Shown here one piece after another: positions 18,053-27,671 of a stretch of 48,082 nucleotides of DNA. Under the pieces are notes generated by a model, which saw nothing but the letters and a program-made list of their open reading frames with translations, did no database searches and had not been told where the DNA came from. The DNA is from Hydrogenophilaceae bacterium (GTDB taxonomy: Bacteria; Pseudomonadota; Gammaproteobacteria; Burkholderiales; Thiobacillaceae), in assembly GCA_013389025.1 (NCBI GenBank), contig JACAED010000008.1, forward strand, positions 1 to 48,082, in the 5' to 3' direction. The stretch's first letter is position 1, and the number at the start of each line of letters is the position of its first letter. The position numbers were made by a program, and so were the translations under genes.

Positions 18053-19447
18053 ATGATCAGATTTTTCCGGCACTATGTGCCTGCAAGCATCCTTTTACTG
18101 CTGATTACCGAAGCACTGATATTAGGTAGTGCCATATTTCTTGGTGCCGGTATCAGGTTTTCCGACCAGAAGCCTGCCCTTGACTACACTTCCCCCCTGC
18201 TGCCGGCGGCGCTTTCCTTTACCGCCATCATGATCATCCTCATGTCGGCATTTGGACTCTACAATTTCGAATGGAAATGGGGAGTCAAGAACCTGTTGCT
18301 GCGACTGGGATTGGCTTTTGGCGTCGGATTGATGGTCATGGTCCAGCTGTTCTACTTTATCCCTTCCATTTCCCTGGAACGGGGAGCGTTCCTGCTTGGC
18401 TTTGGGGTATCGCTTTCAGGCATCATGCTGGCCAGGCTTGGCTATCTGAAGTGGGCAAACCTGGATACGCTGAAATCACGTGTGCTGGTACTGGGAACGG
18501 GCAGCCGGGCGGCAAGGGTTGAGGAAATCCTGTCCAAACGAGGTCCCTCATGCGGCATCCAGGTCGTTGGCTATTTCCCCGCCAACGGAACCCATCACTT
18601 CGTTCCCCATGACCGCATCATCCCGGACGACAAACCGCTTTCCGAACTGATTGACCGTTACCAAGTGAATGAAATCCTGCTGGCCGTTCGGGAACGCCGA
18701 AGCGGCGGTTTGCCGATTTCCGAATTGCTCGACTGCAAGTTGCGCGGGGTTCGCATCACCGAATTGTCAACTTTCTTCGAACGTGAAAACGGCCACCTGC
18801 AACTGGATTCAATGAATGCCAGCTGGATGATCCTGGGAGAGGGGTTTCATCAGGGCCTGTTGAGGGATACCGTCAAACGTGTTTTCGATCTGCTGGTCAG
18901 CCTGACGCTGTTGACTGTCACCTCCCCCATCATGCTCATCACGGCAATTTTGATCAAGCTCGAAAGCCATGGTCCGGTGTTCTACCGTCAGGAACGGATC
19001 GGACAGCATGGCCGGCCGTTTTCGATATTCAAATTCCGCAGCATGCGTGTCGATGCGGAAAAGGATGGCCGGCCACAATGGGCCCGCAAAAACGATGACC
19101 GTATCACGCTGATCGGTCGTTTCATCCGCCGCACACGGATCGATGAGCTGCCGCAGGTGTTCAACGTGTTCATGGGCGAGATGAGCTTTGTGGGTCCCAG
19201 ACCAGAGCGGCCATACTTTGTTGCAGATCTGAATCGCAAGATTCCTTATTATGGCGTCAGGCATATCGTCAAACCCGGCATTACCGGTTGGGCCCAGGTT
19301 CGTTATCCCTATGGCGCAAGCGTGGAAGATTCCCTGGAAAAACTACAATACGACTTGTACTACGTAAAAAACCACAGTCTGTTTCTCGATTTGATGATCC
19401 TGACTCAAACCGTACAAGTTGTCCTGTGGGGTCAAGGCGCCCGCTGA
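18053..19447 (+). CDS. PEP-CTERM/exosortase-system polyprenyl glycosylphosphotransferase
   Basis: 464 residues from MIRFFRHYVPASILLLLITE. Four N-terminal membrane segments and a Rossmann-like middle region (SRVLVLGTGSRAARVEEILS) are followed by the C-terminal bacterial sugar transferase domain: KRVFDLLVSLTLLTVTSPIM, GPVFYRQERIGQHGRPFSIF, KFRSMRVDAEKDG, RRTRIDELPQVFNVFMGEMS, FVGPRPERPYF and GITGWAQVRYPYG. It transfers the first sugar-1-phosphate to undecaprenyl phosphate to start the EPS repeat unit at the inner membrane. Being immediately upstream of prsK and prsR marks it as the exosortase-associated member. A start 19 codons upstream is possible but would overlap the sigma-54 promoter. Confidence 0.93.
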   Translation: MIRFFRHYVPASILLLLITEALILGSAIFLGAGIRFSDQKPALDYTSPLLPAALSFTAIMIILMSAFGLYNFEWKWGVKNLLLRLGLAFGVGLMVMVQLFYFIPSISLERGAFLLGFGVSLSGIMLARLGYLKWANLDTLKSRVLVLGTGSRAARVEEILSKRGPSCGIQVVGYFPANGTHHFVPHDRIIPDDKPLSELIDRYQVNEILLAVRERRSGGLPISELLDCKLRGVRITELSTFFERENGHLQLDSMNASWMILGEGFHQGLLRDTVKRVFDLLVSLTLLTVTSPIMLITAILIKLESHGPVFYRQERIGQHGRPFSIFKFRSMRVDAEKDGRPQWARKNDDRITLIGRFIRRTRIDELPQVFNVFMGEMSFVGPRPERPYFVADLNRKIPYYGVRHIVKPGITGWAQVRYPYGASVEDSLEKLQYDLYYVKNHSLFLDLMILTQTVQVVLWGQGAR

Positions 19448-19448
19448 C

Positions 19449-21527
19449 ATGAAGAGCCTTGCCGCATTCGGTTACGGCCTGGCCGCCTTGGCGTTTCTGT
19501 TGCTTTCGCTTGTCGGTTTCCGTCAGTGGCGCCCCTGGCGGCATTTTCAGCTGTTCACCACCGCGAGCCTGTTGACTGCCTTGTGGGCCCTGGTCTCATC
19601 GTGGGAAGCACAAAGGCAGGGAGCGCCGGGACCGGCAAGTCTGCTTCTCGAACTTCTGCGCAATGCGGCCCTGCTTGGACTGCTGCTGCAAATTCTCGAA
19701 AAGAGACGGCCGGATGACACCGCGCGGCCCACATTTTTCATTCTGCTGATTCTTGCGGGGCTCGGATTGCCAGCGCTGCTGGTGGCCGACCTGCTTGTTT
19801 CGGCTGGTTCAGACACTCTCCCCAGGCTGATTCCGACCGTACGCCACACTTTCTGGCTGGTCACAGCCCTCACCGGATTGATTCTGGTCGAACAGGTTTA
19901 CAGAGGCGCGCGTTCCGAGGATCGCTGGGCCCTGAAGTTTCTCTGCCTCGGGCTGGGCGCCCTGTTTGCATACGATTTTTATTCTTATACGTATCTGGTA
20001 CTGTTCCGCTCGCTGAACTTGGATATCTGGATGGCGCGTGGTTTTGCCGTGGTACTGATTGCCCCTCTCCTCGGATTGGCGGCATCACGGCAGGAAACCC
20101 GCAGCGGCAATCTCGTCCTGTCCCGTCGCATGGTGTTCCATGGCACCACGCTGATTGGCGCAGGAACATACCTGCTGGTTATGGCGGCAGCGGGCTACTA
20201 CTTGCGCAGCCGTGGTGGCGAGTGGGGCCAAATGCTGCAAACCGTATTCCTGTTTGCAGCGCTCATCCTGCTTGCCATGGTGCTGTTCTCCGGAACCCTG
20301 AGGGCAAGACTCCGGGTGTTCCTGAACAAGCATTTCTTTTCCCTGCATTACGACTATCGAGAAGAATGGTTGAAATTCACCCGCCTGCTGTCAGAGGGGC
20401 AGCCTGGCGAAAGGCTGTGCGAGCGAGCCGTTGAAGCGCTGGCGGGGCTGGCGGAAAGTCCCGGCGGTGCAATCTGGTTAAGCGAGTCAGATGGCACCTA
20501 TCGTCGAATTGCCTACTGGAACATGGCCGACATCGAAGGCGAAATCGGTGCCGAGTCCCCCCTGATCAAATGGCTGAAAAACCAGCAATGGGTAATCAAC
20601 CTGGATGAATACCGTTTCAATCCCCAACATTATGATTCCATCGAACTGCCATCATGGATGCACGACCATCGGGATGCCTGGCTGGTTGTGCCTTTGCTCA
20701 TCCATGAGGACCTGATCGGCTTCATTGTGCTGAAGCATTCCCTGGGCAATATCACGTTCAACTGGGAAGTCAGTGACCTGCTGAAAACCGCTTCACGCCA
20801 GGCGGCCATGCATCTGGCGCAAATGCAGGCAAACAACGCGCTGGTGGTCGCCCGCCAGTTCGAATCCTTCAACCGTACCACGACCTTTGTCATTCACGAC
20901 CTGAAAAACCTCGTCGCACAGCTCTCGCTGCTCTTGTCCAATGCCGAGAAACACAGGCACAAACCGGAATTCCAGGAAGACATGCTGGCCACCATTGAAA
21001 GTTCCGTCACGCGCATGAACAAGGTCCTGGCCCAGCTACGTCGCGCCAATGAAGTGGACAAGAACCAGCTCATCGACCTGGTGAAATTGCTGCCCGAGGT
21101 CATCGAATCCAAGAATGCCTTCAGGCTCAAGCCTGTATTTGTTGCCAATTGCGAACAGGCCCTCGTTCGAGGCGATCCCGCGCAACTCACCCGGGTCATC
21201 GGCCACATCCTGCAAAATGCCCTGGAAGCCACGCCCGAGCACGGTCAGGTGACAATGACACTCGAGTGCAACGCACATCGGATTGCCCTGGAAATCGTCG
21301 ACAATGGCATGGGCATGAGCGCGGAATTCATCCAGGAAAGACTGTTCCGGCCTTTCGATTCCACCAAGGGCGCCGGCATGGGCATTGGGGCCTATGAATG
21401 TCGGGAATATGTCCGCAGCCTGGGCGGACAGGTTGTTGTTAACAGTACACCAGGAAGGGGAACCAGCTTCAGCATCCAGTTACCTCAAGCCCAGGTGCCC
21501 GCAGAAAAAATCGGAGTCGCCGCATGA
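19449..21527 (+). CDS. prsK: PEP-CTERM system sensor histidine kinase PrsK
   Basis: 692 residues. The N-terminal third has about eight membrane helices. A GAF-like region follows (ERAVEALAGLAESPGGAIWL through SLGNITFNWEVSDLLKTASR). The kinase core has FVIHDLKNLVAQLSLLLSNA (phospho-acceptor His in HDLKN), an N-box HILQNALEATPEHG, DNGMGMS and GAGMGIGAYECREYVRSLGG. It senses an unknown signal at the membrane and phosphorylates PrsR. The ATG at 19449 lies one base after the previous stop and its stop overlaps prsR (ATGA), so all three genes form one operon. Confidence 0.93.
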   Translation: MKSLAAFGYGLAALAFLLLSLVGFRQWRPWRHFQLFTTASLLTALWALVSSWEAQRQGAPGPASLLLELLRNAALLGLLLQILEKRRPDDTARPTFFILLILAGLGLPALLVADLLVSAGSDTLPRLIPTVRHTFWLVTALTGLILVEQVYRGARSEDRWALKFLCLGLGALFAYDFYSYTYLVLFRSLNLDIWMARGFAVVLIAPLLGLAASRQETRSGNLVLSRRMVFHGTTLIGAGTYLLVMAAAGYYLRSRGGEWGQMLQTVFLFAALILLAMVLFSGTLRARLRVFLNKHFFSLHYDYREEWLKFTRLLSEGQPGERLCERAVEALAGLAESPGGAIWLSESDGTYRRIAYWNMADIEGEIGAESPLIKWLKNQQWVINLDEYRFNPQHYDSIELPSWMHDHRDAWLVVPLLIHEDLIGFIVLKHSLGNITFNWEVSDLLKTASRQAAMHLAQMQANNALVVARQFESFNRTTTFVIHDLKNLVAQLSLLLSNAEKHRHKPEFQEDMLATIESSVTRMNKVLAQLRRANEVDKNQLIDLVKLLPEVIESKNAFRLKPVFVANCEQALVRGDPAQLTRVIGHILQNALEATPEHGQVTMTLECNAHRIALEIVDNGMGMSAEFIQERLFRPFDSTKGAGMGIGAYECREYVRSLGGQVVVNSTPGRGTSFSIQLPQAQVPAEKIGVAA

Positions 21528-22873
21528 GCGAAAAAAAACCATCCATCCTGGTCATTGAAGACGATCCCGGTCTGCAAAAACAGATCAAGTGGAGCCTCGA
21601 TCAATATGAAGTCCTGACTGCCGCCACGCGGGAAGAAGCCATTAGCCAGCTTCGCCGGCAGGAGCCGGCCGTGGTCTTGCTGGACCTGGGATTGCCGCCT
21701 GACCCTGATGGTGCCACGGAAGGCCTTGCCGCACTGGAGCAGATTCTGTCACTCGCGCCCAATACCAAGGTCATTGTCATCACGGGCAACCAGGATCGCA
21801 GCAATGCCGTCAAGGCCATCGGAATGGGCGCCTTTGATTTTTTCCTGAAACCGTTTGATGCGGATGTGCTCGCCATCATTGTTGGTCGCGCATTTCATGT
21901 GTATGACCTCGAAGTGGACAATCTGCGCCTGCGCAGTGCACACAGTTCCCCCCTCGAAGGCCTGATTACCAACGATGGGGCCATGCTTAATATCTGCCGC
22001 ATGATCGAGAAAGTCGCGCCATCCAATGCCACCGTGCTGCTGCTGGGAGAATCCGGCACCGGCAAGGAGGTCCTGGCGCGCGCCGTTCACGGCCTTTCCC
22101 CGCGCGCCGACAAGCGTTTTGTTGCCATCAACTGCGCCGCCATTCCCGAAAACCTGCTGGAATCTGAACTATTCGGCTATGAGAAGGGTGCGTTTACCGG
22201 TGCCAGCAAGACCACGCCCGGCAAAATCGAGGTGGCCAACCAGGGCACATTATTCCTTGACGAAATCGGTGATTTGCCGCTTCCCCTGCAGGCCAAGCTG
22301 TTGCGATTCCTTCAGGAGCGGGTCATCGAACGACTGGGGGGGCGAACGGAAATCCCGGTTGACGTGCGTGTCGTGTGCGCCACGCACCAGGATCTTCCCA
22401 ACATGATCAGCGACGGCCGGTTCCGCGAGGACCTGTACTATCGTCTGACCGAAATCACCATCGCCATTCCGCCGCTTCGCGAGCGTCACGGCGATGCGGT
22501 ATTGCTTGCACAGGCTTTTCTGGAAAGACACGCGAAAGAGCAAAACCGCAATCTCAAGGGTTTCACGCCCGAGGCCCTCAAGGCGCTTGATCTGCATTCA
22601 TGGCCCGGAAACGTGCGCGAAATGGAAAACCTCATCAAGCGTGCCGTGATCATGTCCGACGGTCCCATGGTCAACGCTGACGACCTGGGGTTGAAGCTCA
22701 AGACCAGGGATGAAGAGCCCCTGAACCTCAGGCAAGTGCGTGACGAGGCCGAACGTCAGGCCGTCATCCGCGCCCTGGCCCGCACTGGCGACAATGTTGC
22801 CCAGGCTTCCGAACTGCTGGGCATCAGCCGGCCGACCTTGTATGACCTGATGAGCAAGCTGGGTTTGAAATAG
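21524..22873 (+). CDS. prsR: PEP-CTERM system sigma-54 response regulator PrsR
   Basis: 449 residues in NtrC layout. The receiver domain has acidic E12-D13-D14 and phospho-acceptor Asp54 in VLLDLGLPP, with FLKPFD supplying the conserved Lys. The AAA+ domain has Walker A GESGTGKE, a normal GAFTGA loop for sigma-54 contact, [13 protein letters not shown] (Walker B) and [11 protein letters not shown] Fis-type helix-turn-helix ends the protein ([20 protein letters not shown]). Phosphorylated PrsR activates RpoN-dependent promoters of PEP-CTERM and EPS genes. Three such promoters are predicted in this window, including its own operon's. Confidence 0.94.
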   Translation: MSEKKPSILVIEDDPGLQKQIKWSLDQYEVLTAATREEAISQLRRQEPAVVLLDLGLPPDPDGATEGLAALEQILSLAPNTKVIVITGNQDRSNAVKAIGMGAFDFFLKPFDADVLAIIVGRAFHVYDLEVDNLRLRSAHSSPLEGLITNDGAMLNICRMIEKVAPSNATVLLLGESGTGKEVLARAVHGLSPRADKRFVAINCAAIPENLLESELFGYEKGAFTGASKTTPGKIEVANQGTLFLDEIGDLPLPLQAKLLRFLQERVIERLGGRTEIPVDVRVVCATHQDLPNMISDGRFREDLYYRLTEITIAIPPLRERHGDAVLLAQAFLERHAKEQNRNLKGFTPEALKALDLHSWPGNVREMENLIKRAVIMSDGPMVNADDLGLKLKTRDEEPLNLRQVRDEAERQAVIRALARTGDNVAQASELLGISRPTLYDLMSKLGLK

Positions 22874-22890
22874 CAGGAAGCTCATCCTGC
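22873..22890. other. Hairpin at convergent gene ends
   Basis: GCAGGA-AGCTCA-TCCTGC spans the 8-base gap between the convergent prsR and RND-transporter stops. There is no T-run on either strand, so termination by it alone is doubtful. Confidence 0.3.
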
Positions 22891-25161
22891 ATCGGCAGTT
22901 GAAGGCTTGTGCCGCAACGCAAGCAAGGCCGGCATCAACAACAATTCAAATACCTGGCCCGCCAGCAAACCCACCGCGCATAGCAGTCCGAAGTGCGCGG
23001 TTGGGCGGAAATCAGACAATGCCAGCAGGCTGAATTGCGCAATCAGGATAATCGAGATGGCAATGACCGCCCTGCCCGAGGATTCCACACTGCGGATGAT
23101 GGCAAAAACCGGGCTGACCCCTTTTTGCAGGCGGTGAAGGTAGCCATGATAGAGATGGATGGTGTCGTCCACGGTTATCCCCAATATCACGCCGGCTATC
23201 AACACGGTGGCCACATCCAGGGCAATCCCGGTCAACCCCATGACCAAAAAAATGAAAAACAGTGGCGCGAGGTTCGGCACAAGGCAGATCAAGCCCCCGC
23301 GCAAGGAGCGAAACAGCAATGACATCAACAGAAGAATCTGCAAAAAGGCCGAAAAGAAGCTTTTCAACTGCCCCTCGACAATCAGGTCTTCCTGGTCGGA
23401 AAACAATTTGCCAAATCCAGCCATTTCGGTCCTGATCCCGGCAAGCGGCTTTTCCTTCAAGCGCGCCTCGATGCGCTCTATCACCCGGCCAATCTGATTG
23501 GCCCCGTGGACATTCATGTTGAGCAAAACGCGTCCACGCTGAAATTCCCGGTTGACCAGCTCGTACAAATCCCTGCCGTCATAAATCAGCAGGAGCTGTT
23601 CAATCAGTTTTCGATCTGATGGCAAGGCCTCATCCAGATTCTCTCCGCTGAATGCCCGGTTCATCTCTTCGATGACCTCCACCATCGAAAAGCTGCGGTC
23701 AATTTCCGGCTGGTCCTCCAGCCAAGATTGCAGGTCTTTGATCTGCGCCAGTGTGGCGGGGTTTTTCAGGCCATCGCGTTGCGCTGAGGTCAGCACGATT
23801 TCCATCGTGCTGACACCCGACATCTTTGCCTCGACACGCTCGGTACTCAGACTGATCGGATGATCAGGCGCAAAAAACTTGATCAGGTTGGATTCAACTT
23901 CGACCTTCGAAATTGCCGGAATGCCGATAACAGTCAATAACAAAGTGCCCAACAGCACGGCTTTCGAGTTGCGCATGCTGAAAACGGCAAAGGCCGCAGC
24001 AATGTGGCGAACTTTTGCCATACCGGAACGACGGCGCGGCCATCGGGGAATGTCCCATTTCAGCAGGATTGGCGGTACGAGAACGAAGACAACCAGAAAC
24101 ACCATCAATGTGCCGATTGCTCCCGCCAGTCCGAACGTCTGCACCGGTGGAATATCCACCCATAACAGGCTCAACAGGCCGGCGCCAGTCGTCAGAACGT
24201 TGAACAGGCCCGGTTTCATCGTTTCCGACAAGGCACGCTCTATGCGTTGCTGGCGAGGCAGCAAGGCAATGCGTCCTCGCTGTATGGCCGCATACAAGTG
24301 CAGCAGCGTTGCCGTGGTATATGCGGCCATCAAGGTTGGAATCATGGCCGTGATCGGCGTATAGGGCTGACCCGATACAACGATTCCGGCCACGCTGACT
24401 GAAACCACCACGCCCATGGCCAATCCACCAACGATCACGGGACGAGTTCTACCAACAACCCACCCCATCAAGGCAAGCCCGATAAGAATCGTCAATGGTA
24501 TAAATATGGCGCTGTCACGCCACAGCGAGTGCAATTCACCAACGGTTTGTGCCACGGTCCCGGCGGTTGCGGTCCGGTATGCAGCAAGCTTTTCCGAATC
24601 AATCGCTGCTTCCAGCGCCTGCTGGATATCCAGTCGCGCGAGACTTTCCTTGAGAACCTTTGGCCGCACCACCAGCGCCAAGGCCTTGCCATCTCTGGAT
24701 GCCAGGATTTCGGGCGCAAATGCATCGCTCAATACCCTTTTACGCCAGGCGTCAGGAGGACGCGAAGTCAGTTCCTTCGGGTCAACCAAAAGCGAAACCG
24801 CGAAGCCGTCATCGGTTGCATCGATATGTTCAACCGTAGTAACGACGAGCACGCGATCCACTGATTGATGTGACTGCATTTTTCTTGCCACCCTGTCCAG
24901 AGCGGCAAGAAACCCGGGTTCGTAAATCCCTTTCCCTTCGAACAGCACAACGAGCGCGTCATCTGTCGGAAACTCGCTGAACAGAGACTCTCGCAATTTG
25001 ATGATGGGCGCATCGGGTGGCGAGTAGATATCTCCCGCATTATTGAAATGTATCCTGAACAGGAAGGGCGTAGCGGCAAGCTGCAGTCCGAGCAGAATCG
25101 CCAGCGCCAGCCATGGCGGCAGCATGCGCCTGCCTTCAAGCCAGGAAACCAGCATGGTCAT
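22882..25161 (-). CDS. RND-superfamily (MMPL-type) transporter
   Basis: 759 residues with the two-fold RND layout: one helix, a periplasmic domain (LRESLFSEFPTDDALVVLFE), helices 2-6 (IFIPLTILIGLALMGWVVGR onward), a second helix plus periplasmic domain (IKFFAPDHPISLSTERVEAK), and helices 8-12 (VATVLIAGVILGITVDDTIH). The GITVDDTIH in the last bundle is typical of MMPL/HpnN-like lipid exporters; about 12 membrane helices are visible. Substrate unknown; with the two upstream genes (outer-membrane barrel, LolA-like) it resembles lipid or hydrophobic-compound transport sets. It follows the barrel gene by 13 bases and is convergent with prsR. Confidence 0.85.
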   Translation of the reverse strand: MTMLVSWLEGRRMLPPWLALAILLGLQLAATPFLFRIHFNNAGDIYSPPDAPIIKLRESLFSEFPTDDALVVLFEGKGIYEPGFLAALDRVARKMQSHQSVDRVLVVTTVEHIDATDDGFAVSLLVDPKELTSRPPDAWRKRVLSDAFAPEILASRDGKALALVVRPKVLKESLARLDIQQALEAAIDSEKLAAYRTATAGTVAQTVGELHSLWRDSAIFIPLTILIGLALMGWVVGRTRPVIVGGLAMGVVVSVSVAGIVVSGQPYTPITAMIPTLMAAYTTATLLHLYAAIQRGRIALLPRQQRIERALSETMKPGLFNVLTTGAGLLSLLWVDIPPVQTFGLAGAIGTLMVFLVVFVLVPPILLKWDIPRWPRRRSGMAKVRHIAAAFAVFSMRNSKAVLLGTLLLTVIGIPAISKVEVESNLIKFFAPDHPISLSTERVEAKMSGVSTMEIVLTSAQRDGLKNPATLAQIKDLQSWLEDQPEIDRSFSMVEVIEEMNRAFSGENLDEALPSDRKLIEQLLLIYDGRDLYELVNREFQRGRVLLNMNVHGANQIGRVIERIEARLKEKPLAGIRTEMAGFGKLFSDQEDLIVEGQLKSFFSAFLQILLLMSLLFRSLRGGLICLVPNLAPLFFIFLVMGLTGIALDVATVLIAGVILGITVDDTIHLYHGYLHRLQKGVSPVFAIIRSVESSGRAVIAISIILIAQFSLLALSDFRPTAHFGLLCAVGLLAGQVFELLLMPALLALRHKPSTADAG

Positions 25162-25174
25162 GAAATTGAATGAA

Positions 25175-26659
25175 TCAGAAACGCGTACGCAAACCCAGGG
25201 TAATCAACGAATGATCCTCATGGAATCCACCCAGTGTCTGTGTCTCGCCGTCAAACAGATGCGCGGAGAGGTAAAGCTCATGCGGCTCCCAGCCAACATA
25301 GCCGAGTCTGGGGTTGATGTACACGTCATGCACATTCAGGCCGGCAAAGAACCGTATCCCTGCCTTCCAGCGACCATTGCCGAAGATGGTTTCGATCTCT
25401 CCGTTGGCACCGTAGTATTCCTTCATTTCGAGGATACTCTGATCGGTTTGCAGGGCATGGGCCACCAGTTGCAGGTTGATACGGGTGTCCTTGCCGCCGG
25501 GAAAGAACTCCATCGCGCCGATCCAGTCAAGGGATTGGGTCTTTGCCATTGAGGTTGAAGGCAGCGTTACCGGTACGTCTTCCGTATAGCCAAGCTCCAT
25601 GCGCCACGTGACCCCGCCCCTTACCAGTTCCAGGTCCGCGCCAATAAAATTGTTGAAGGGGTGTACTGCAGTCAGCAGAGAACTTCCAGCATCAACCCTG
25701 TAATAAGGCAGGGACTGCCGGGTACGCGCGAGGGACATGCCGAAATCGAACGGTTCGCCCGTTCTGGTCAAACGAAGCGCGCCGCCCCCACTGCCATGCT
25801 CGTCCTCATCGATGCGTGCGGTTTTTACAAAAGCATCCAGCGCAGGACTTGGTTCTATGCCAAGGACTTTCCCGGTCAATTGATTGATCGGATTCCAGAC
25901 ACTTTCCACATCAGGCATCTGGGCACCGCGCAATATCGGAAGCCACACCGCATCCAGCTTGTAATCGCCAAGAGTCTGCTCCCAGCGGGCGGCCAGCTGG
26001 GCACGTCGACGGTCAGGCAGGTCATCCAGAACGAAACGGGTCAGGTCCGCGCGACTGACACGGTCGGCCAATGGGATTTCATCGGCACGACCCCAGATGA
26101 TGGTTTGCGTACCGACGGTCAGACGGGAATCGCCTTTGCGATAGCGCACATAGACATCACCATAATCGGCCAGCATTTCTTTGTGATCGGCGAGTCCGCC
26201 ATCCTGCATCATCCCGTCCAGCCGCCCACCCGCACGAAATTCCCACTCGCGGCTGGGCTGCCACAGCACGTAGGCGCTTGTCCGGAAGGTGGAATACGTG
26301 TCTGCCTCGGGCGCATCAGGCAAACCGCCGAATTCCAGCAGAAAATCATCGATCCCGGCCTTCATTGAAGGCTGAAACCCGCGCGCGACAGGCTTCTTGC
26401 CGGACCTGGCCGGTGGAGGCAGATCTTTTGATGCGGTGTCAGAAGGTGCGGTTACGTCTGGCTGAGCGCCCGTTGCCGGCGTGGCAGTTGCAGGCGCCGC
26501 ATCGGCAGGGACAACGCGCGGCTTGCGGGACGTTGCACGCGGTGGCGGCAAATCCTCCACCCCATCCTGAGGGACGGCTCGTGGCGGAGGCAAGTCATCC
26601 GCTGCGCGAACGGTTACGGCAGCAAGCAATAAACCCAGCAACAGCATGGATGTTTTCAT
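25175..26659 (-). CDS. Outer-membrane beta-barrel protein (DUF1302-like)
   Basis: 494 residues. A signal peptide (MKTSMLLLGLLLAAVTVRA) is followed by a Pro/Ala-rich linker with three 'DLPPP' repeats (near residues 22, 36 and 79). A long region of alternating hydrophobic/polar strands ends in LITLGLRTRF with a C-terminal Phe, as in outer-membrane barrels. Segments such as WQPSREWEFRAGGRLDGMMQ, VGTQTIIWGRADEIPLADRV and DLTRFVLDDLPDRRRAQLAA match barrels that sit beside RND transporters and LolA-like proteins. It is probably the outer-membrane partner of that set. Start and stop overlap or abut both neighbours (four-base ATGA with the LolA-like gene). Confidence 0.75.
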   Translation of the reverse strand: MKTSMLLLGLLLAAVTVRAADDLPPPRAVPQDGVEDLPPPRATSRKPRVVPADAAPATATPATGAQPDVTAPSDTASKDLPPPARSGKKPVARGFQPSMKAGIDDFLLEFGGLPDAPEADTYSTFRTSAYVLWQPSREWEFRAGGRLDGMMQDGGLADHKEMLADYGDVYVRYRKGDSRLTVGTQTIIWGRADEIPLADRVSRADLTRFVLDDLPDRRRAQLAARWEQTLGDYKLDAVWLPILRGAQMPDVESVWNPINQLTGKVLGIEPSPALDAFVKTARIDEDEHGSGGGALRLTRTGEPFDFGMSLARTRQSLPYYRVDAGSSLLTAVHPFNNFIGADLELVRGGVTWRMELGYTEDVPVTLPSTSMAKTQSLDWIGAMEFFPGGKDTRINLQLVAHALQTDQSILEMKEYYGANGEIETIFGNGRWKAGIRFFAGLNVHDVYINPRLGYVGWEPHELYLSAHLFDGETQTLGGFHEDHSLITLGLRTRF

Positions 26660-27459
26660 GGGCGATATTCCGATTCAAGGCTCTCGTCTGCGAGCGCCTG
26701 GGTCGTAAAAAGTTTGGTGGGCAATTTCTGATCGTATAGGGCCAAGTCAACCACCATCCGGGTCTCGTGTCCGCTTACCAGGTCAATCATGCGGCTGTCG
26801 GTAATGGTCCAGTAGCCCTGATTGCGGCTCTTCTTGCGCAACAGCCATCGCTTTGTCGGTGTAACAGAATCCCTTTCGTAATAATCCACCCGCTGAGGAA
26901 TCGAGGTATCCGGGTCGATCCAGCTGATTTTCTTCTCGTAGACGGAATCTTCCGGGTCACGTGAAATGCTCTCCAGCACTTCACATAAAATGCCGTTTTC
27001 GGATTGTTTGCCTAACAGCCGATGTTTGTCCTTGGAGGGTTTCCTTTCCTGCAAATCCTCGAAGTAAAAATCAGAACCGACGAATCGCCCGCCTTTGCGA
27101 TCGCTGGAAATTCGACGAACCCGATCCAGCGCCGGCAGGTACAGCCATTGATCGGTATCGCCATTGGCTTTGTCGATGCTGAGCAATCCTGTTCCCGCAA
27201 TATCTTCCGGATCAAGAAAGCGGATCAGATTGGCCGTCTCGCCACCCGATTTGTCCAGCCTGTAGGTCACGATTTCCCGGATGCGTGGCGCACGGCCCTT
27301 TTCGGTCAGCACCATGCGGCCCAGAATTGTAAGGTCCCTGCCATTTGGACGGTCATAAACTCTTTGTGCCAATAATTCCGCATCATCCGCCAGCGCCAGC
27401 GCACCCTGAATCAGGCCGAGCGCAAACAATCCAAATTTTACGAATCGGGCAAATGTCAT
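26656..27459 (-). CDS. LolA-like outer-membrane lipoprotein-sorting protein
   Basis: 267 residues with a signal peptide (FVKFGLFALGLIQGALALAD). The body (TILGRMVLTEKGRAPRIREI, SGGETANLIRFLDPEDIAGT, GLLSIDKANGDTDQWLYLPA, RRISSDRKGGRFVGSDFYFE) matches the periplasmic LolA/LolB-fold proteins annotated as outer membrane lipoprotein-sorting proteins beside RND exporters. It probably carries a hydrophobic ligand across the periplasm. First gene of the three-gene set; the upstream region (27460-27671) is shared with the divergent prsT gene. Confidence 0.82.
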   Translation of the reverse strand: MTFARFVKFGLFALGLIQGALALADDAELLAQRVYDRPNGRDLTILGRMVLTEKGRAPRIREIVTYRLDKSGGETANLIRFLDPEDIAGTGLLSIDKANGDTDQWLYLPALDRVRRISSDRKGGRFVGSDFYFEDLQERKPSKDKHRLLGKQSENGILCEVLESISRDPEDSVYEKKISWIDPDTSIPQRVDYYERDSVTPTKRWLLRKKSRNQGYWTITDSRMIDLVSGHETRMVVDLALYDQKLPTKLFTTQALADESLESEYRP

Positions 27460-27671
27460 TTATTGTGGTCCGAAAATTGCGTGACAGTCATTCATTTACA
27501 TTGGCAAAGAAAACAGGCTTCCTGGGTCATGATCAACATCCTGTAAGCCGGAATGACACGCAAAGCCCGTTCTGACCTGAGCCAAAAGCGGTTGAAACAT
27601 GTGTCAATTACTATTCCCTATAAATTTGAGATTCTTACAAGACTTTCGCCCGTGTCATTTTACTTCAGCCC
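27460..27671. other. Divergent intergenic region with one candidate PrsR-like element
   Basis: 212 bases between the LolA-like gene and prsT. It contains TGTAAGCCGGAATGACA at 27542-27558, which matches the ends and length of the elements upstream of the PEP-CTERM genes. No sigma-54 box with correct GG-N10-GC spacing was found on either strand, and no convincing sigma-70 promoter. Confidence 0.35.

Noticed and set aside
27510-27530. TTGGCAAAGAAAACAGGC as a sigma-54 promoter for prsT
   Set aside because: The GG and GC are two bases too far apart for a -24/-12 element.
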